This document shows, in pieces, positions 50,797 through 59,723 of a stretch of DNA of 64,000 nucleotides; within the stretch, counting starts at the first letter, position 1; every line of letters begins with the position of its first letter. This DNA is from Arthrobacter sp. 24S4-2. GTDB taxonomy: Bacteria; Actinomycetota; Actinomycetes; Actinomycetales; Micrococcaceae. The position numbers were made by a program, and so were the translations under genes. A model generated the notes under the pieces. The model had not been told where the DNA came from. It worked only from the letters and a program-made list of their open reading frames with translations, and ran no database searches. The DNA lies in contig NZ_CP040018.1 of assembly GCF_005280255.1 (NCBI RefSeq), positions 5,332,001 to 5,396,000 on the forward strand. Direction: 5' to 3'.

Positions 50797-51522
50797 CTAG
50801 CTGGTGGAACTGGTGGAGATCCGGTGGAGCCATTCGAGAAAGAGCTTGAGTTCCGAGCTGGAGAGCTGATCGGAGTGGGATGCCTGAAGGGCAGCGTTCA
50901 GGGCGATCGCTGCCACCACCACCGACGACTTGCCGGAGTCTTCCGGAGCGCCGCTGGCCTGCTCCGCGGCGACTGCGAAGATCATGGCGTCCCGGGTCAT
51001 GGTGGACAGTTCAAGGTTGCGCTCGGCGGCCGTCTCCGCGATGAGCATGAGCGTCACGCCCACGTTCGCCGCCAGGATGCTCCTGGCCGCTTCGCGCGGC
51101 TGGACGTTCAGCTGGCCTGCAGCCGCCGCCTTGTTCAGCATTTCCTCCATGAGGGCCTCCGCATCGGCAACGATGGCCGGCCGGCTCTCAGGGCGAATGT
51201 TGCCAAACATGACCAGGTACAGTTCCGGCTGGTTGAGCCCGAACATGACGTGGTTGTCCCACATCCGGCGGATGTCTTCCAGCGGATGCCCGGACGGCGC
51301 GAAGTCGCGTTCGCCTGCTACATATTCTTCAAAACCAGCCGTGACGACGGCGTCGAACAGCCCTTCCTTGTCACCGAAGTGGTGATACAGAGTGGGGGCC
51401 GTAACACCTGCCAGCTGCGTGATCTGGCGGGTGGAAACGGCCAATCCCCCGGAATTGGCCAGCAATTCGGCTGCCGCACGCAACAGCCTCATTTTGGGTG
51501 GCAGCTGGCCATCGAAACTCAT
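50797..51522 (-). CDS. TetR-family regulator, likely of the mannitol PTS
   Basis: 241 residues. HTH with LLRAAAELLANSGGLAVSTR and QITQLAGVTAPTLYHHFGD (about 13-52). The rest is a divergent ligand-binding domain ending in a serine-rich tail. Only 57 nt before mtlA in the same direction and divergent to ptsI, with a perfect 15-bp palindrome between, so it very likely controls both units. Mannitol systems usually use MtlR, so a TetR would be unusual. Confidence 0.82.
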   Translation of the reverse strand: MSFDGQLPPKMRLLRAAAELLANSGGLAVSTRQITQLAGVTAPTLYHHFGDKEGLFDAVVTAGFEEYVAGERDFAPSGHPLEDIRRMWDNHVMFGLNQPELYLVMFGNIRPESRPAIVADAEALMEEMLNKAAAAGQLNVQPREAARSILAANVGVTLMLIAETAAERNLELSTMTRDAMIFAVAAEQASGAPEDSGKSSVVVAAIALNAALQASHSDQLSSSELKLFLEWLHRISTSSTS

Positions 51523-51540
51523 AACCGCTACCCTATCACC

Positions 51541-51555
51541 TATAGCACCGCTATA
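51541..51555. promoter_or_regulatory. TATAGC-ACC-GCTATA palindrome between TetR and ptsI
   Basis: A perfect 6-bp inverted repeat around 3 nt, 18 nt before the TetR start and 130 nt before ptsI. Size and place fit a TetR dimer site controlling both directions. Confidence 0.7.
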
Positions 51556-51684
51556 TGAACTGCATCACATACAATTTTTTCAGGCACCGCAAAACACCGT
51601 CGGACGTAGCCGTCGCGGCGGTCTGGGCAATCGTCCAGGCATGGAATGGCGGGCCTGCTTACCGGCAGAGAATGAGGACCTTCA

Positions 51685-53370
51685 GTGCAGAACTTCCCAG
51701 GAGTAGGCGTCAGCCCCGGCCGCATCATCGGCACCGTCCGCCAAATGCCCAAACCGATCAGCGAACCGCCGGCAGGCGAACAGCTGCCGGCCGGCGTCAC
51801 GCCCGAAGACGCAACGGCAGCACTCAAGACAGCCTCGCAGGCCGTCCACGACGAACTGAAGAGCCGGGCCGCGCACGCCACCGGAGACGGCAAGGCTGTC
51901 CTGGAAGCCACGGCACTCATGGCCAAAGACACCATGCTGATTAAGGGCGCGGCCAAACTCGTTGCCCGCGGTGTCTCGAGCGAGCGCGCCATCTGGGAAT
52001 CCGGCTCCTCAGTCTCGGAAATGCTGCACAACCTGGGCGGCTACATGGCTGAACGCGCCACCGACGTCCTGGACGTCCGCGCCCGGATTGTGGCGGAACT
52101 TCGCGGCGTCGCCGCCCCCGGCATCCCTTCCTCCAGTACGCCCTTTGTGCTGGTGGCCGAGGACCTGGCCCCGGCCGACACGGCAACTCTGGACCCGAAC
52201 AAGGTCCTGGCACTCATCACGGCGGGCGGCGGCCCGCAGTCCCACACCGCCATCATTGCGCGTTCGCTTGGTCTGCCTGCCGTGGTGGCTGCCGTGGGAG
52301 TGGACGAGCTCCCGGACGGCACCGAAGTCTATGTGGACGGCGCCGCAGGAACCATCACGTCGGATCCCGACGACTCGCTGCGTGCCGCAGCGGAGGCTTG
52401 GGCGGCCACGGCTTCCCTGCTGGCCGAGTTCAGCGGCACGGGCACGACGGCGGACGGTCACCTGGTGCCTCTCCTCGCCAACGTCGGCGGTGGCAAGGAC
52501 GCCCAGGCTGCGGCCAAGCTCGGCGCACAGGGCGTGGGGCTGTTCCGCACCGAATTCTGCTTCCTGGAACGGGACACCGAACCCACCGTGGAAGAGCAGG
52601 CCGCGGCCTACAAGAGCGTTTTTGATGCGTTCCCGGGCAAGAAGGTGGTGCTCCGAACGCTGGACGCCGGCGCCGACAAGCCGCTCCCGTTCCTGACCGA
52701 CTCCACCGAACCAAACCCTGCCCTGGGCGTCCGCGGCTACCGCACCGACTTCACCACCCCGGGTGTCCTGGACCGGCAGCTGGAAGCCATCGCCCTGGCC
52801 GAAAAGGAGTCCGAAGCGGACGTCTGGGTCATGGCGCCGATGATTTCGACGGCGGAAGAGGCGGCCCGCTTTGCCTCCATGTGCGCCGACGCCGGCATCA
52901 AGACGCCCGGTGTGATGGTGGAAGTTCCGTCCGCAGCGCTCACCGCCGAGGCCATCCTGCGCGAAGTGGGCTTCGCCAGCCTTGGCACCAACGACCTCAC
53001 CCAATACGCCATGGCCGCCGACCGGCAACTCGGTCCGCTGGCGGCGCTGAACACGCCGTGGCAGCCTGCCGTGCTCCGCCTCGTCGGCCTCACCGTTGAG
53101 GGGTCGCGGGCGGAAGGCCACAACAAGCCGGTGGGCGTCTGCGGTGAGGCAGCGGCGGACCCCGCCCTCGCCGTCGTGCTGACCGGGCTGGGCGTTACCA
53201 CCCTGTCCATGACCGCACGCTCGCTGGCGGCCGTGGCTGCAGTGCTCAAGACCGTCACGCTGGCCGAAGCGCAGCAGCTGGCCAAGCTGGCCCTGTCCGC
53301 GCCGAGCGCCACCGAAGCCCGGGCGTGGGTGCGCGAAAAGCTGCCCGTGCTGAACGAACTCGGCCTTTAA
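51685..53370 (+). CDS. ptsI: PTS enzyme I
   Basis: 561 residues from a GTG (GAGGACC just before). Phosphohistidine loop GGGPQSHTAIIARSLGLPA (His near 188), then LFRTEFCFLERD, PEP-binding APMISTAEEA and GTNDLTQYAMAADR (near 433), and the active-site cysteine GVCGEAAADP (near 487). Takes phosphate from PEP and gives it to HPr. Next gene is ptsH, 39 nt away. Confidence 0.95.
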   Translation: MQNFPGVGVSPGRIIGTVRQMPKPISEPPAGEQLPAGVTPEDATAALKTASQAVHDELKSRAAHATGDGKAVLEATALMAKDTMLIKGAAKLVARGVSSERAIWESGSSVSEMLHNLGGYMAERATDVLDVRARIVAELRGVAAPGIPSSSTPFVLVAEDLAPADTATLDPNKVLALITAGGGPQSHTAIIARSLGLPAVVAAVGVDELPDGTEVYVDGAAGTITSDPDDSLRAAAEAWAATASLLAEFSGTGTTADGHLVPLLANVGGGKDAQAAAKLGAQGVGLFRTEFCFLERDTEPTVEEQAAAYKSVFDAFPGKKVVLRTLDAGADKPLPFLTDSTEPNPALGVRGYRTDFTTPGVLDRQLEAIALAEKESEADVWVMAPMISTAEEAARFASMCADAGIKTPGVMVEVPSAALTAEAILREVGFASLGTNDLTQYAMAADRQLGPLAALNTPWQPAVLRLVGLTVEGSRAEGHNKPVGVCGEAAADPALAVVLTGLGVTTLSMTARSLAAVAAVLKTVTLAEAQQLAKLALSAPSATEARAWVREKLPVLNELGL

Positions 53371-53409
53371 CCGCCGCCGCCCAACGACGAAAAACCATCA
53401 GGAGTAGCA

Positions 53410-53688
53410 ATGCCCGAACGTACCGCAACCATCGCCAGCCGCTCCGGCCTCCATGCCCGCCCGGCCGCCCTCTTCGCCGAAGCCGCCGGCAACGCCGGCG
53501 TCGACGTCACGATTTCCATGCAGGGTGAACCTGCGGACGAAGCCCTCGACGCCGCCAGCATCCTCTCGCTGATGACGCTGGGGGCCGCCAAGGGCGACGT
53601 CGTGGTGCTGCGCGCCGACGGCGACGGTGCCGACCAGGCACTGGACGCCCTGGTCACGCTTCTGGAGACCGATCTCGACGCCGAATAG
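53410..53688 (+). CDS. ptsH: Phosphocarrier HPr
   Basis: 92 residues. Phospho-accepting His 15 in SGLHARPAALF, and the regulatory serine region DAASILSLMTLGAAKGD. Carries phosphate from enzyme I to MtlA and any other EIIs. AGGAG precedes the ATG. Together with ptsI forms the general PTS, here linked to the mannitol operon. Confidence 0.95.
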   Translation: MPERTATIASRSGLHARPAALFAEAAGNAGVDVTISMQGEPADEALDAASILSLMTLGAAKGDVVVLRADGDGADQALDALVTLLETDLDAE

Positions 53689-53915
53689 CGGCGAGGGGCC
53701 GGGAGTCGGGTCCGGGCAGCGAACGCCGAAGGCTGGCGGGTGCCATGAGCCGGGTGATCTTCGCGTTCTCCTCCATCGGGATCATCCGCCCGGAGTCTGG
53801 TCAATCCGACTGGCGTGTGCTGTGATGTTGCCCAGTCGAGGTAGAGCGCTGGAAGCGCCCAACAGCTGCCCGGCAACTTATTCGGCAGGACACAAGGCCC
53901 CAGGAGGCGAAGACG

Positions 53916-54809
53916 ATGGCTTCCATGGATGGAACCGTGGCGCTGGTGACAGGCGCGGCGAGCGGCCTGGGAAAAGCTGTGGCAACCGGCCTTGCGCGCG
54001 AAGGAGCCTTGGTCGTGGTGGTCGGGCGCTCCACAGCCCGGGCGGAAGAGGCGGTAAAGGGCATCCGCCTGCTCGTCCCTGCCGGCCGCCTCGAGCCACT
54101 GGCCTGCGACCTCTCAGTCCAGTCCTCGATCCGTACGGCGGCGGCTGAGTTCCTGTCCCGCCATGACAGGCTCGACGTGCTCGTCAACGCAGCGGGTGTG
54201 TTTCGCAAGGAGCGCCAGGTGACCCCCGACGGGCTCGAACTGACCTTCGCCACCAACGTGATGGCCTACTTCCTGCTGACCAACCTCCTGCTGGGCGCGC
54301 TCAAACACGCCGCCGTGACAGGAGGAAGCGCCGGGACTGCGGACCGGCCGGCCGCACCGGCGCGCACGCCCCGCATCGTGAATATCGCGTCCAAATACGG
54401 CAACACCAAACTCCACTTCGACGACCTCCAGACTGCGAAGGGCCGGTACAGCTACCTACGCTCGACGCCGCCCACAATGCTTGCCCGAGTTCTCCTCACC
54501 AAGGAGTTCGCTGAGCGCTTGCACGGCTCGGGCGTGGTAGCGAATGCCGTCCACCCGGGACTGGTCAGGAACACGTCGTTGCTGCAAGACGTCGGGGGCC
54601 CGTTCCGTTGGATCACGAACGCGTTCGGTGCGCCGGCCGAAAAGGCGGCAGACACGGCGCTCTGGCTCGCCACATCAAGGGAAACAGCGGCGGTCTCCGG
54701 AAAGCTCTGGGCAAAGCGCAAGGAACTCCCGACGCCCGGCATGGGATCGGGCTCCGAAGCCCGCCGACGCCTGTGGGACGCATGTTCGCACCTGGCCGGG
54801 CTACCGTGA
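53916..54809 (+). CDS. SDR-family protein lacking the catalytic YxxxK
   Basis: 297 residues of retinol-dehydrogenase style. TGAASGLGKAVATGLA (12-27), VNAAGVF and IVNIASKYGN with the first catalytic serine present. Where family members have AYGQSKLANVLFTREL the sequence is RSTPPTMLARVLLTKEF (near residues 182-198), so both the tyrosine and lysine seem lost. Possibly a non-catalytic or altered protein. The 3' end overlaps the convergent methyltransferase gene by 9 nt. Confidence 0.75.
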   Translation: MASMDGTVALVTGAASGLGKAVATGLAREGALVVVVGRSTARAEEAVKGIRLLVPAGRLEPLACDLSVQSSIRTAAAEFLSRHDRLDVLVNAAGVFRKERQVTPDGLELTFATNVMAYFLLTNLLLGALKHAAVTGGSAGTADRPAAPARTPRIVNIASKYGNTKLHFDDLQTAKGRYSYLRSTPPTMLARVLLTKEFAERLHGSGVVANAVHPGLVRNTSLLQDVGGPFRWITNAFGAPAEKAADTALWLATSRETAAVSGKLWAKRKELPTPGMGSGSEARRRLWDACSHLAGLP

Positions 54810-55850
54810 AATTGTGTGCCTGATGTGGTGTCGGGCGGAACTGGAAGCAGGAACTTCGCCCACGGTGGCCGTAACGAATCCACCCGGGGATTGCCGCCGT
54901 CGGGTTTCTGATCCGAAATTGCGGTGCTCCTCAAGGTTCAAGCCGAAGGCTGCCACGAATTTCGCAGCGCTCTCTCTGGCCGGAGGCGTGTTGTCGATCC
55001 CGAATGTGAGCGGCTCTCCCACGAACTTCGCCGCGGCACGGGCGTAGCGCATGAGTGGCGATCGGGACGCGATGGTGTCGGCGGAGAAGTAGTCAAAGGC
55101 GACGACGCTGCCTGGGGCTGTCCCGGCGATCCGGCGAAGGGTTTCCTCCACCGATGCCCGGTCCAGATACATGGTTACCGCTTCCCAGAGGAAGAACGTG
55201 CGCCGGCCCGGGTCGAAGCCGGCCGCGACGAGTCTCTCGAACCATTCCTTGGCCTGAAAGTCGGCGGACACGTACGTGGACAGGTGTGTTGAGAGGCCCG
55301 CTTTCTTCAACATCCTGAGCTTGAATGCCTGCGTTGTGGGCCGATCGATCTCGAAGCACCGCACGTGGTCTTCCGGGGACAGGCGGTAGACACGGGTGTC
55401 GAAGCCGGCGCCAAGGATGACGAGCTGGTTGATGCTGGGGAGGTGCCGTCCCAGGGCCGCGTCGTAGAAGCTTGTTCGTGCGGTTTGCTGATGCCGCATC
55501 GGGGGCTCGCCATCGTACGGGTAGCGGTAGATTCGGGGAACGTAGCCGGTCAGGAGATGGCCCGCCATGGTGGGGGCGGTCTCCAGTCGGAAGGCTGTCC
55601 GGGAAACATTGGGCATAACCATCAACAGCCGGGCGGCTGGCTCGTCCGGCCTCGTCCCCAGCCGGTGTTGCATGTATCGGGTGTAGAGCGAAGCGAGCAG
55701 CGTTGCCGATACAGCAGTCTGCCGGCTGTAGACGAGCAGCTTCGGAACGCCCCACAGATAAGCCACGATCCCCACCGGCAGGAGTGCCACCTGGATCACC
55801 CGAAACAAGGCAGCCGCACGCAGTACGGAGATTCCGCGCAATTCCCGCAT
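54801..55850 (-). CDS. SAM-dependent methyltransferase (leucine carboxyl methyltransferase-like)
   Basis: 349 residues from the ATG at 55850, AAGGAG 8 nt before it. Hydrophobic N-terminal segment (about 17-40), then a LCMT-type core: RTSFYDAALGRHLPSINQLV, ILGAGFDTRVYRL (SAM loop near 152), FEIDRPTTQAFK, LWEAVTMYLD. Family members methylate small molecules or carboxyl groups. A membrane anchor in front of the fold is unusual. Confidence 0.82.
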   Translation of the reverse strand: MRELRGISVLRAAALFRVIQVALLPVGIVAYLWGVPKLLVYSRQTAVSATLLASLYTRYMQHRLGTRPDEPAARLLMVMPNVSRTAFRLETAPTMAGHLLTGYVPRIYRYPYDGEPPMRHQQTARTSFYDAALGRHLPSINQLVILGAGFDTRVYRLSPEDHVRCFEIDRPTTQAFKLRMLKKAGLSTHLSTYVSADFQAKEWFERLVAAGFDPGRRTFFLWEAVTMYLDRASVEETLRRIAGTAPGSVVAFDYFSADTIASRSPLMRYARAAAKFVGEPLTFGIDNTPPARESAAKFVAAFGLNLEEHRNFGSETRRRQSPGGFVTATVGEVPASSSARHHIRHTISR

Positions 55851-55983
55851 TCGCCCCACTCCTTCCACGCGCCCGGATTCATGCTCCTCCGGTGGGCAAC
55901 GCCGGTCAACTGGTTGAGCCAGGTAGACGCGTCGCGTGCTGCGGGCGAGCCTTCGACGACGTTGCGGGCGCTAGGATTTCCGC

Positions 55984-56391
55984 ATGGCACTGATTGCTCC
56001 CCGCGTGACGGCCGGGCTCCCCGGCGACGAAGCCCTGAAACTCAAGCATGCCCTCGACGGCAGCCACGACATCACGGTGTTCGTGGACGGCACCGTCCAC
56101 CGGGTGCCGCCCCAGGCGCGGGACGCCGTCGTCGACCTCCTTGCCCGCTTTAGCCGGGGCGAAGCGGTGACCGTCAGCAGCGTCGAGGAAATGCTCACCA
56201 CTTCCCAGGCTGCGGAACTCGCCGGGATCTCCCACACCTACCTCCGGAATATGACGGACCGCGGTGACATCCCGGTGGAATACCGCGGCACGCACCGGCG
56301 GATCAGGCTCGCGGCCATCATGGAATGGCTGGAGACGCAGAAGAAATCCAAGGCGGCCGGCGCCGCCCCGGATAACTCCGTTGACGGGTAG
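55984..56391 (+). CDS. Excisionase/MerR-like DNA-binding protein, orphan antitoxin-type
   Basis: 135 residues. C-terminal helix-turn-helix of the excisionase (MerR_17) group: LTTSQAAELAGISHTYLRNM and GDIPVEYRGTHRRIRLAAIM (about 72-118). The N-terminal half (residues 1-60) has the helices commonly seen in antitoxins paired with a PIN toxin, but no PIN gene follows within 500 nt. Orphan, or a regulator of something else. Confidence 0.72.
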   Translation: MALIAPRVTAGLPGDEALKLKHALDGSHDITVFVDGTVHRVPPQARDAVVDLLARFSRGEAVTVSSVEEMLTTSQAAELAGISHTYLRNMTDRGDIPVEYRGTHRRIRLAAIMEWLETQKKSKAAGAAPDNSVDG

Positions 56392-56491
56392 CATGTCAGC
56401 GGACGCGCAGTTTGTGAAGCAGTGATAAGGATCAAGCAACGATCCCCGGTAACCGCCAAAACGCCCCAAACGCCGGGGTTACCCTTTATTT

Positions 56492-56752
56492 GTGGGTAAG
56501 TTCAGAGGGTGGCACATTGTGGCGGGGTTCGCCGCCATGCTGCTGACTGCCGCCCTCGGAACGGCCATGGGCCTGAACAACACGGCCGCATTCATGGCCA
56601 GCTGCGTCGCCTTCGTCGCGGTCTCCAAAGGCATGGAAAGCCATTTGGCCCGGCGCCGCCGCGATGCCGCCGCCCGCCTCCTGGAGCGAAGCAAGTCCGC
56701 CCCTTCTGCCGCCCAGGACGGCTGGAGCGGCCGCGAAGGTCACGGCCCCTGA
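56492..56752 (+). CDS. Small membrane protein of unknown function
   Basis: 86 residues from a GTG, with no convincing ribosome-binding site. Two hydrophobic segments (about 8-26 and 30-46: AAMLLTAALGTAMGL, AAFMASCVAFVAVS) and a basic C-terminal tail. May be real; weakly supported. Confidence 0.5.
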   Translation: MGKFRGWHIVAGFAAMLLTAALGTAMGLNNTAAFMASCVAFVAVSKGMESHLARRRRDAAARLLERSKSAPSAAQDGWSGREGHGP

Positions 56753-56832
56753 GCGGCGCCACGCCCCGTCGCGGCGCGTGCCACCCGAAGTGTGGATAGC
56801 CATTGACACGACACCGAGCACCTCAGCAGAAT

Positions 56833-56846
56833 TGTTAGCGATAACA
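56833..56846. promoter_or_regulatory. LacI-type operator before the alditol oxidase
   Basis: TGTTAGCGATAACA, a near-perfect match to the actinobacterial LacI-family consensus TGTTAGCGCTAACA, 41 nt before the start codon. There is no LacI gene in the window. Confidence 0.75.
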
Positions 56847-56886
56847 TATTGCCGGTGGCCCGTTGGTCCGGCGCGAAAGGGATGCA

Positions 56887-58236
56887 ATGCGCACTGAGAT
56901 CAGCGAACTGCCAGGACTCGGCCGGCAGGCGGACAGCACCAGCGCGGGCGGGGACTCGGCACCGGAACTGAACTGGGCCGGAAACTACCGCTACACCGCC
57001 CCGGCCATCCACCGCCCGCAGACTCTTGAAGAAGTCCAGGAAGTGGTAGCCGGCGCCGTGAAAATCCGCGCGCTGGGCTCCCGGCACTCCTTCAACGCCA
57101 TCGCCGATTCCCCCGGGGCCCTGATCTCGCTGGAAGACCTGGACCCCGGCATCCGGATCGACGCAGCAGCCCGGACCGTCACGGTATCCGGCGGTACCCG
57201 CTACGGAACACTCGCGGAAAAGCTGGAATCCAACGGCTACGCGCTGCCCAACCTGGCATCCCTGCCGCACATCTCCGTGGCCGGCGCCGTCGCCACCGCC
57301 ACCCACGGCTCCGGCGATGCCAACGGAAACCTTGCAACCTCAGTCGCCGCACTGGAAATTGTGGCAGCGGATGGAACCGTCCACCACCTCAGCCGCGGCA
57401 TCTCGCCGGACTTCGACGGCGCCGTCGTCGGGCTCGGCGCACTAGGCGTGGTCACGAAGGTGACGCTGGACGTCGAACGCACGTTCGCGGTGCGGCAGGA
57501 CGTCTTTGAAGCCCTCCCCTGGGACACGGTTCTGGGAGATTTCGACGCCGTCACCTCCAGTGCCTACAGCGTCAGCCTGTTTACGGACTGGAGCGGGGAC
57601 GCCGTCGCGCAGTCCTGGCTGAAAAGCCGGGTTTCCGAGGACGCTGCCGGGGCAAAGCAGGCGGCGGACTTCTCCGGCGCGACCTTTTTTGGCGGGAACC
57701 GCGCCACCGTTGCCCACCATCCGCTGCCCGGTGTCTCTGCCGAGAACTGCACGGAACAGCTTGGTGTCCCCGGTCCGTGGTCCGAGCGGCTGGCCCACTT
57801 CCGGATGGCGTTTACGCCCAGCAGCGGCGCGGAGCTCCAGAGCGAATTCTTCGTCCGGCGCGAGCACGCCGTCGCCGCCATTTCGGAGCTGCGTGCCCTC
57901 TCGCACCGCGTCACTCCCTTGCTCCTCGTTTCGGAAATCCGGACCGTGGCCGCCGACCAGCTGTGGCTGAGCACAGCCCACGGCCAGGATTCCGTGGGGT
58001 TCCATTTCACCTGGAAGCCGTTGCAGGATGAGGTGGAAGAGCTGCTTCCCGTGATCGAGGCGGCCCTGGCTCCGCTGAATGCCCGGCCGCACTGGGGCAA
58101 GCTGTTCCACGCGGACGCCGCAACCGTGGCCGGCCTCTACCCCCGCTTCGCCGACTTCAAGGACCTCGCGGAGCGGATGGACCCGGAGCACAAATTCCGC
58201 AACGACTTCCTGGCCCGGAAGGTGTTCGGAAGCTAG
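56887..58236 (+). CDS. FAD-dependent alditol/xylitol oxidase-type protein
   Basis: 449 residues. Streptomyces AldO-like: LNWAGNYRYTAP, ALGSRHSFNAIAD with the covalent FAD histidine (67), LPNLASLPHISVAG, ATATHGSGD and AALEIVAADG. Flavin is carried covalently, and members oxidise the primary alcohol of xylitol, sorbitol or similar with O2. The start ATG follows a LacI-type operator. The first 28 residues are an extension not in AldO. Confidence 0.88.
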   Translation: MRTEISELPGLGRQADSTSAGGDSAPELNWAGNYRYTAPAIHRPQTLEEVQEVVAGAVKIRALGSRHSFNAIADSPGALISLEDLDPGIRIDAAARTVTVSGGTRYGTLAEKLESNGYALPNLASLPHISVAGAVATATHGSGDANGNLATSVAALEIVAADGTVHHLSRGISPDFDGAVVGLGALGVVTKVTLDVERTFAVRQDVFEALPWDTVLGDFDAVTSSAYSVSLFTDWSGDAVAQSWLKSRVSEDAAGAKQAADFSGATFFGGNRATVAHHPLPGVSAENCTEQLGVPGPWSERLAHFRMAFTPSSGAELQSEFFVRREHAVAAISELRALSHRVTPLLLVSEIRTVAADQLWLSTAHGQDSVGFHFTWKPLQDEVEELLPVIEAALAPLNARPHWGKLFHADAATVAGLYPRFADFKDLAERMDPEHKFRNDFLARKVFGS

Positions 58237-58267
58237 GGGCGCTGGAAGCGGCCACCCGGGTTACCGG

Positions 58268-59488
58268 CTAGATCCGCGGCCGCCCGGACCAGCGGCGCGC
58301 CTTCAGCGCGGCGTGCAGCTCCAGCCGGGCCATGCCCTTGAGCGGGTCCACGCCGAGGACCTGCCGGATCCGGCCCAGCCGGTTGTAGATGCTGCTGCGG
58401 TGCAGGTGAAGCTTGGTGGCCACATCCTGCACCGAGCCGTCGTTGTCGTACAGCAGCTCGAGCACGGGGAGCAGCTCCCCGTTCCGGTCGTGGTCTTCGA
58501 GGATCCGCGAGTACACCGATCCGGCGTCGGCCCACGCCCCGGCGCCGCCGCCGGCCGAGGCCAGCAGCTGGTACACGCCGGTTGCCCGGCAGTCCACCAG
58601 TTCGCCCAGTTGCGGGTCCACCGTGGCGGCCTGGGCCGCCTGCTTCGACTGCAGGTAGGCATCAGCCAGTTCGCGGGGCTTGGCGAAGCCTTCACTCGTC
58701 CCGAGGATGATCCGGTGCACGGGCCGCCCGGACCGTTTGGCGAGTTCCAGCTGGTAGTGCACCAGCACCTGTGCGTGGGCCGCCCGGCCGATGGACTCCC
58801 GGAACAGGATCACCGCATGGGTCTCGGTGCCTGCACTGAAAAGCGCCGCATCCACCCCGATGGTCGCCTGCAGTGCGGCTGAGCGGTGGATCAACGTGGA
58901 CGCGATCGGATCGGATCCTTCCGCCCAGCCGTCGGCGTCGAGGACGGTCACCAGCTGCCACGGGCCGCGCCCCTGGACTTCCTTCCAGCCGGCGACGGCG
59001 GCAACGGCGTTGGCCTCGCCGCGGCAGGCACTCATGAACTCCTGTTCCCTGCGGCGCCTGAATTCGGATTCGGCCGTGTTGGACTCCAGGAGCAGCCCGG
59101 ACAGCAGCTCGAGCTCGTCCCGGACGGCAGGCAACTGGGTGAGGATCGCCGTCGCACTTTGGTCCTCGATGTCCTGCTGCACCCACAGGTAGCCGACGCG
59201 GAAGCCGCGCACCAGCAGCGGCACGCACACGCGCCCCAGCATGCCGAGTTCCTCATTGGCAGGCACGACGACGGGACGCACAGCCGTCGCAATGCCGTGC
59301 GAAAGCTGCCACGCCTTCACGTCCACCGGCACCCGCTTGCTGAGCAGGAAGTTCACGCGGACGCGGTCCGCGTGCGACTGGTTTGAGCTGTAGGCGAGCA
59401 GGAGGCCGTCGAGGTCCTCGAGCGAAAGTCCACGGCCAAGCTTTTCGGCTACCTGCTCAACGAGCTGTTCCACATCCTGCTGGTGCAT
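58268..59488 (-). CDS. PucR-family regulator, divergent from alanine dehydrogenase
   Basis: 406 residues. An N-terminal sensor region, a GGDEF-like middle segment (QLVTVLDADGW, AVILFRESI, HRIILGTSEGFA) and the C-terminal PucR HTH (DVATKLHLHRSSIYNRLGRI near 360-379). Divergent from ald across 235 nt, the arrangement of the AdeR-like activator of alanine dehydrogenase in actinobacteria, so it probably activates ald when alanine is present. Confidence 0.88.
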   Translation of the reverse strand: MHQQDVEQLVEQVAEKLGRGLSLEDLDGLLLAYSSNQSHADRVRVNFLLSKRVPVDVKAWQLSHGIATAVRPVVVPANEELGMLGRVCVPLLVRGFRVGYLWVQQDIEDQSATAILTQLPAVRDELELLSGLLLESNTAESEFRRRREQEFMSACRGEANAVAAVAGWKEVQGRGPWQLVTVLDADGWAEGSDPIASTLIHRSAALQATIGVDAALFSAGTETHAVILFRESIGRAAHAQVLVHYQLELAKRSGRPVHRIILGTSEGFAKPRELADAYLQSKQAAQAATVDPQLGELVDCRATGVYQLLASAGGGAGAWADAGSVYSRILEDHDRNGELLPVLELLYDNDGSVQDVATKLHLHRSSIYNRLGRIRQVLGVDPLKGMARLELHAALKARRWSGRPRI

Positions 59489-59723
59489 GGTTGCCACATT
59501 ACTGCCCGCAGCCCCCGGGGCGTGAACGGACACCAGGCGACACCTGACGCTTGGCGACTCGACAGATGTCTATCCGGGAAAAGCGAAAACCCCGGAAACA
59601 AGCGGAACGTGCGCCGCCCGGCCGGCCCCATCCTGTCAGGTACCTCACATGCGGATTTATTCTGGAAGTACAGATTCCCCGCTCACCACGGCCTACCAGG
59701 CCATAAACGATGGAGCCCCAGAA

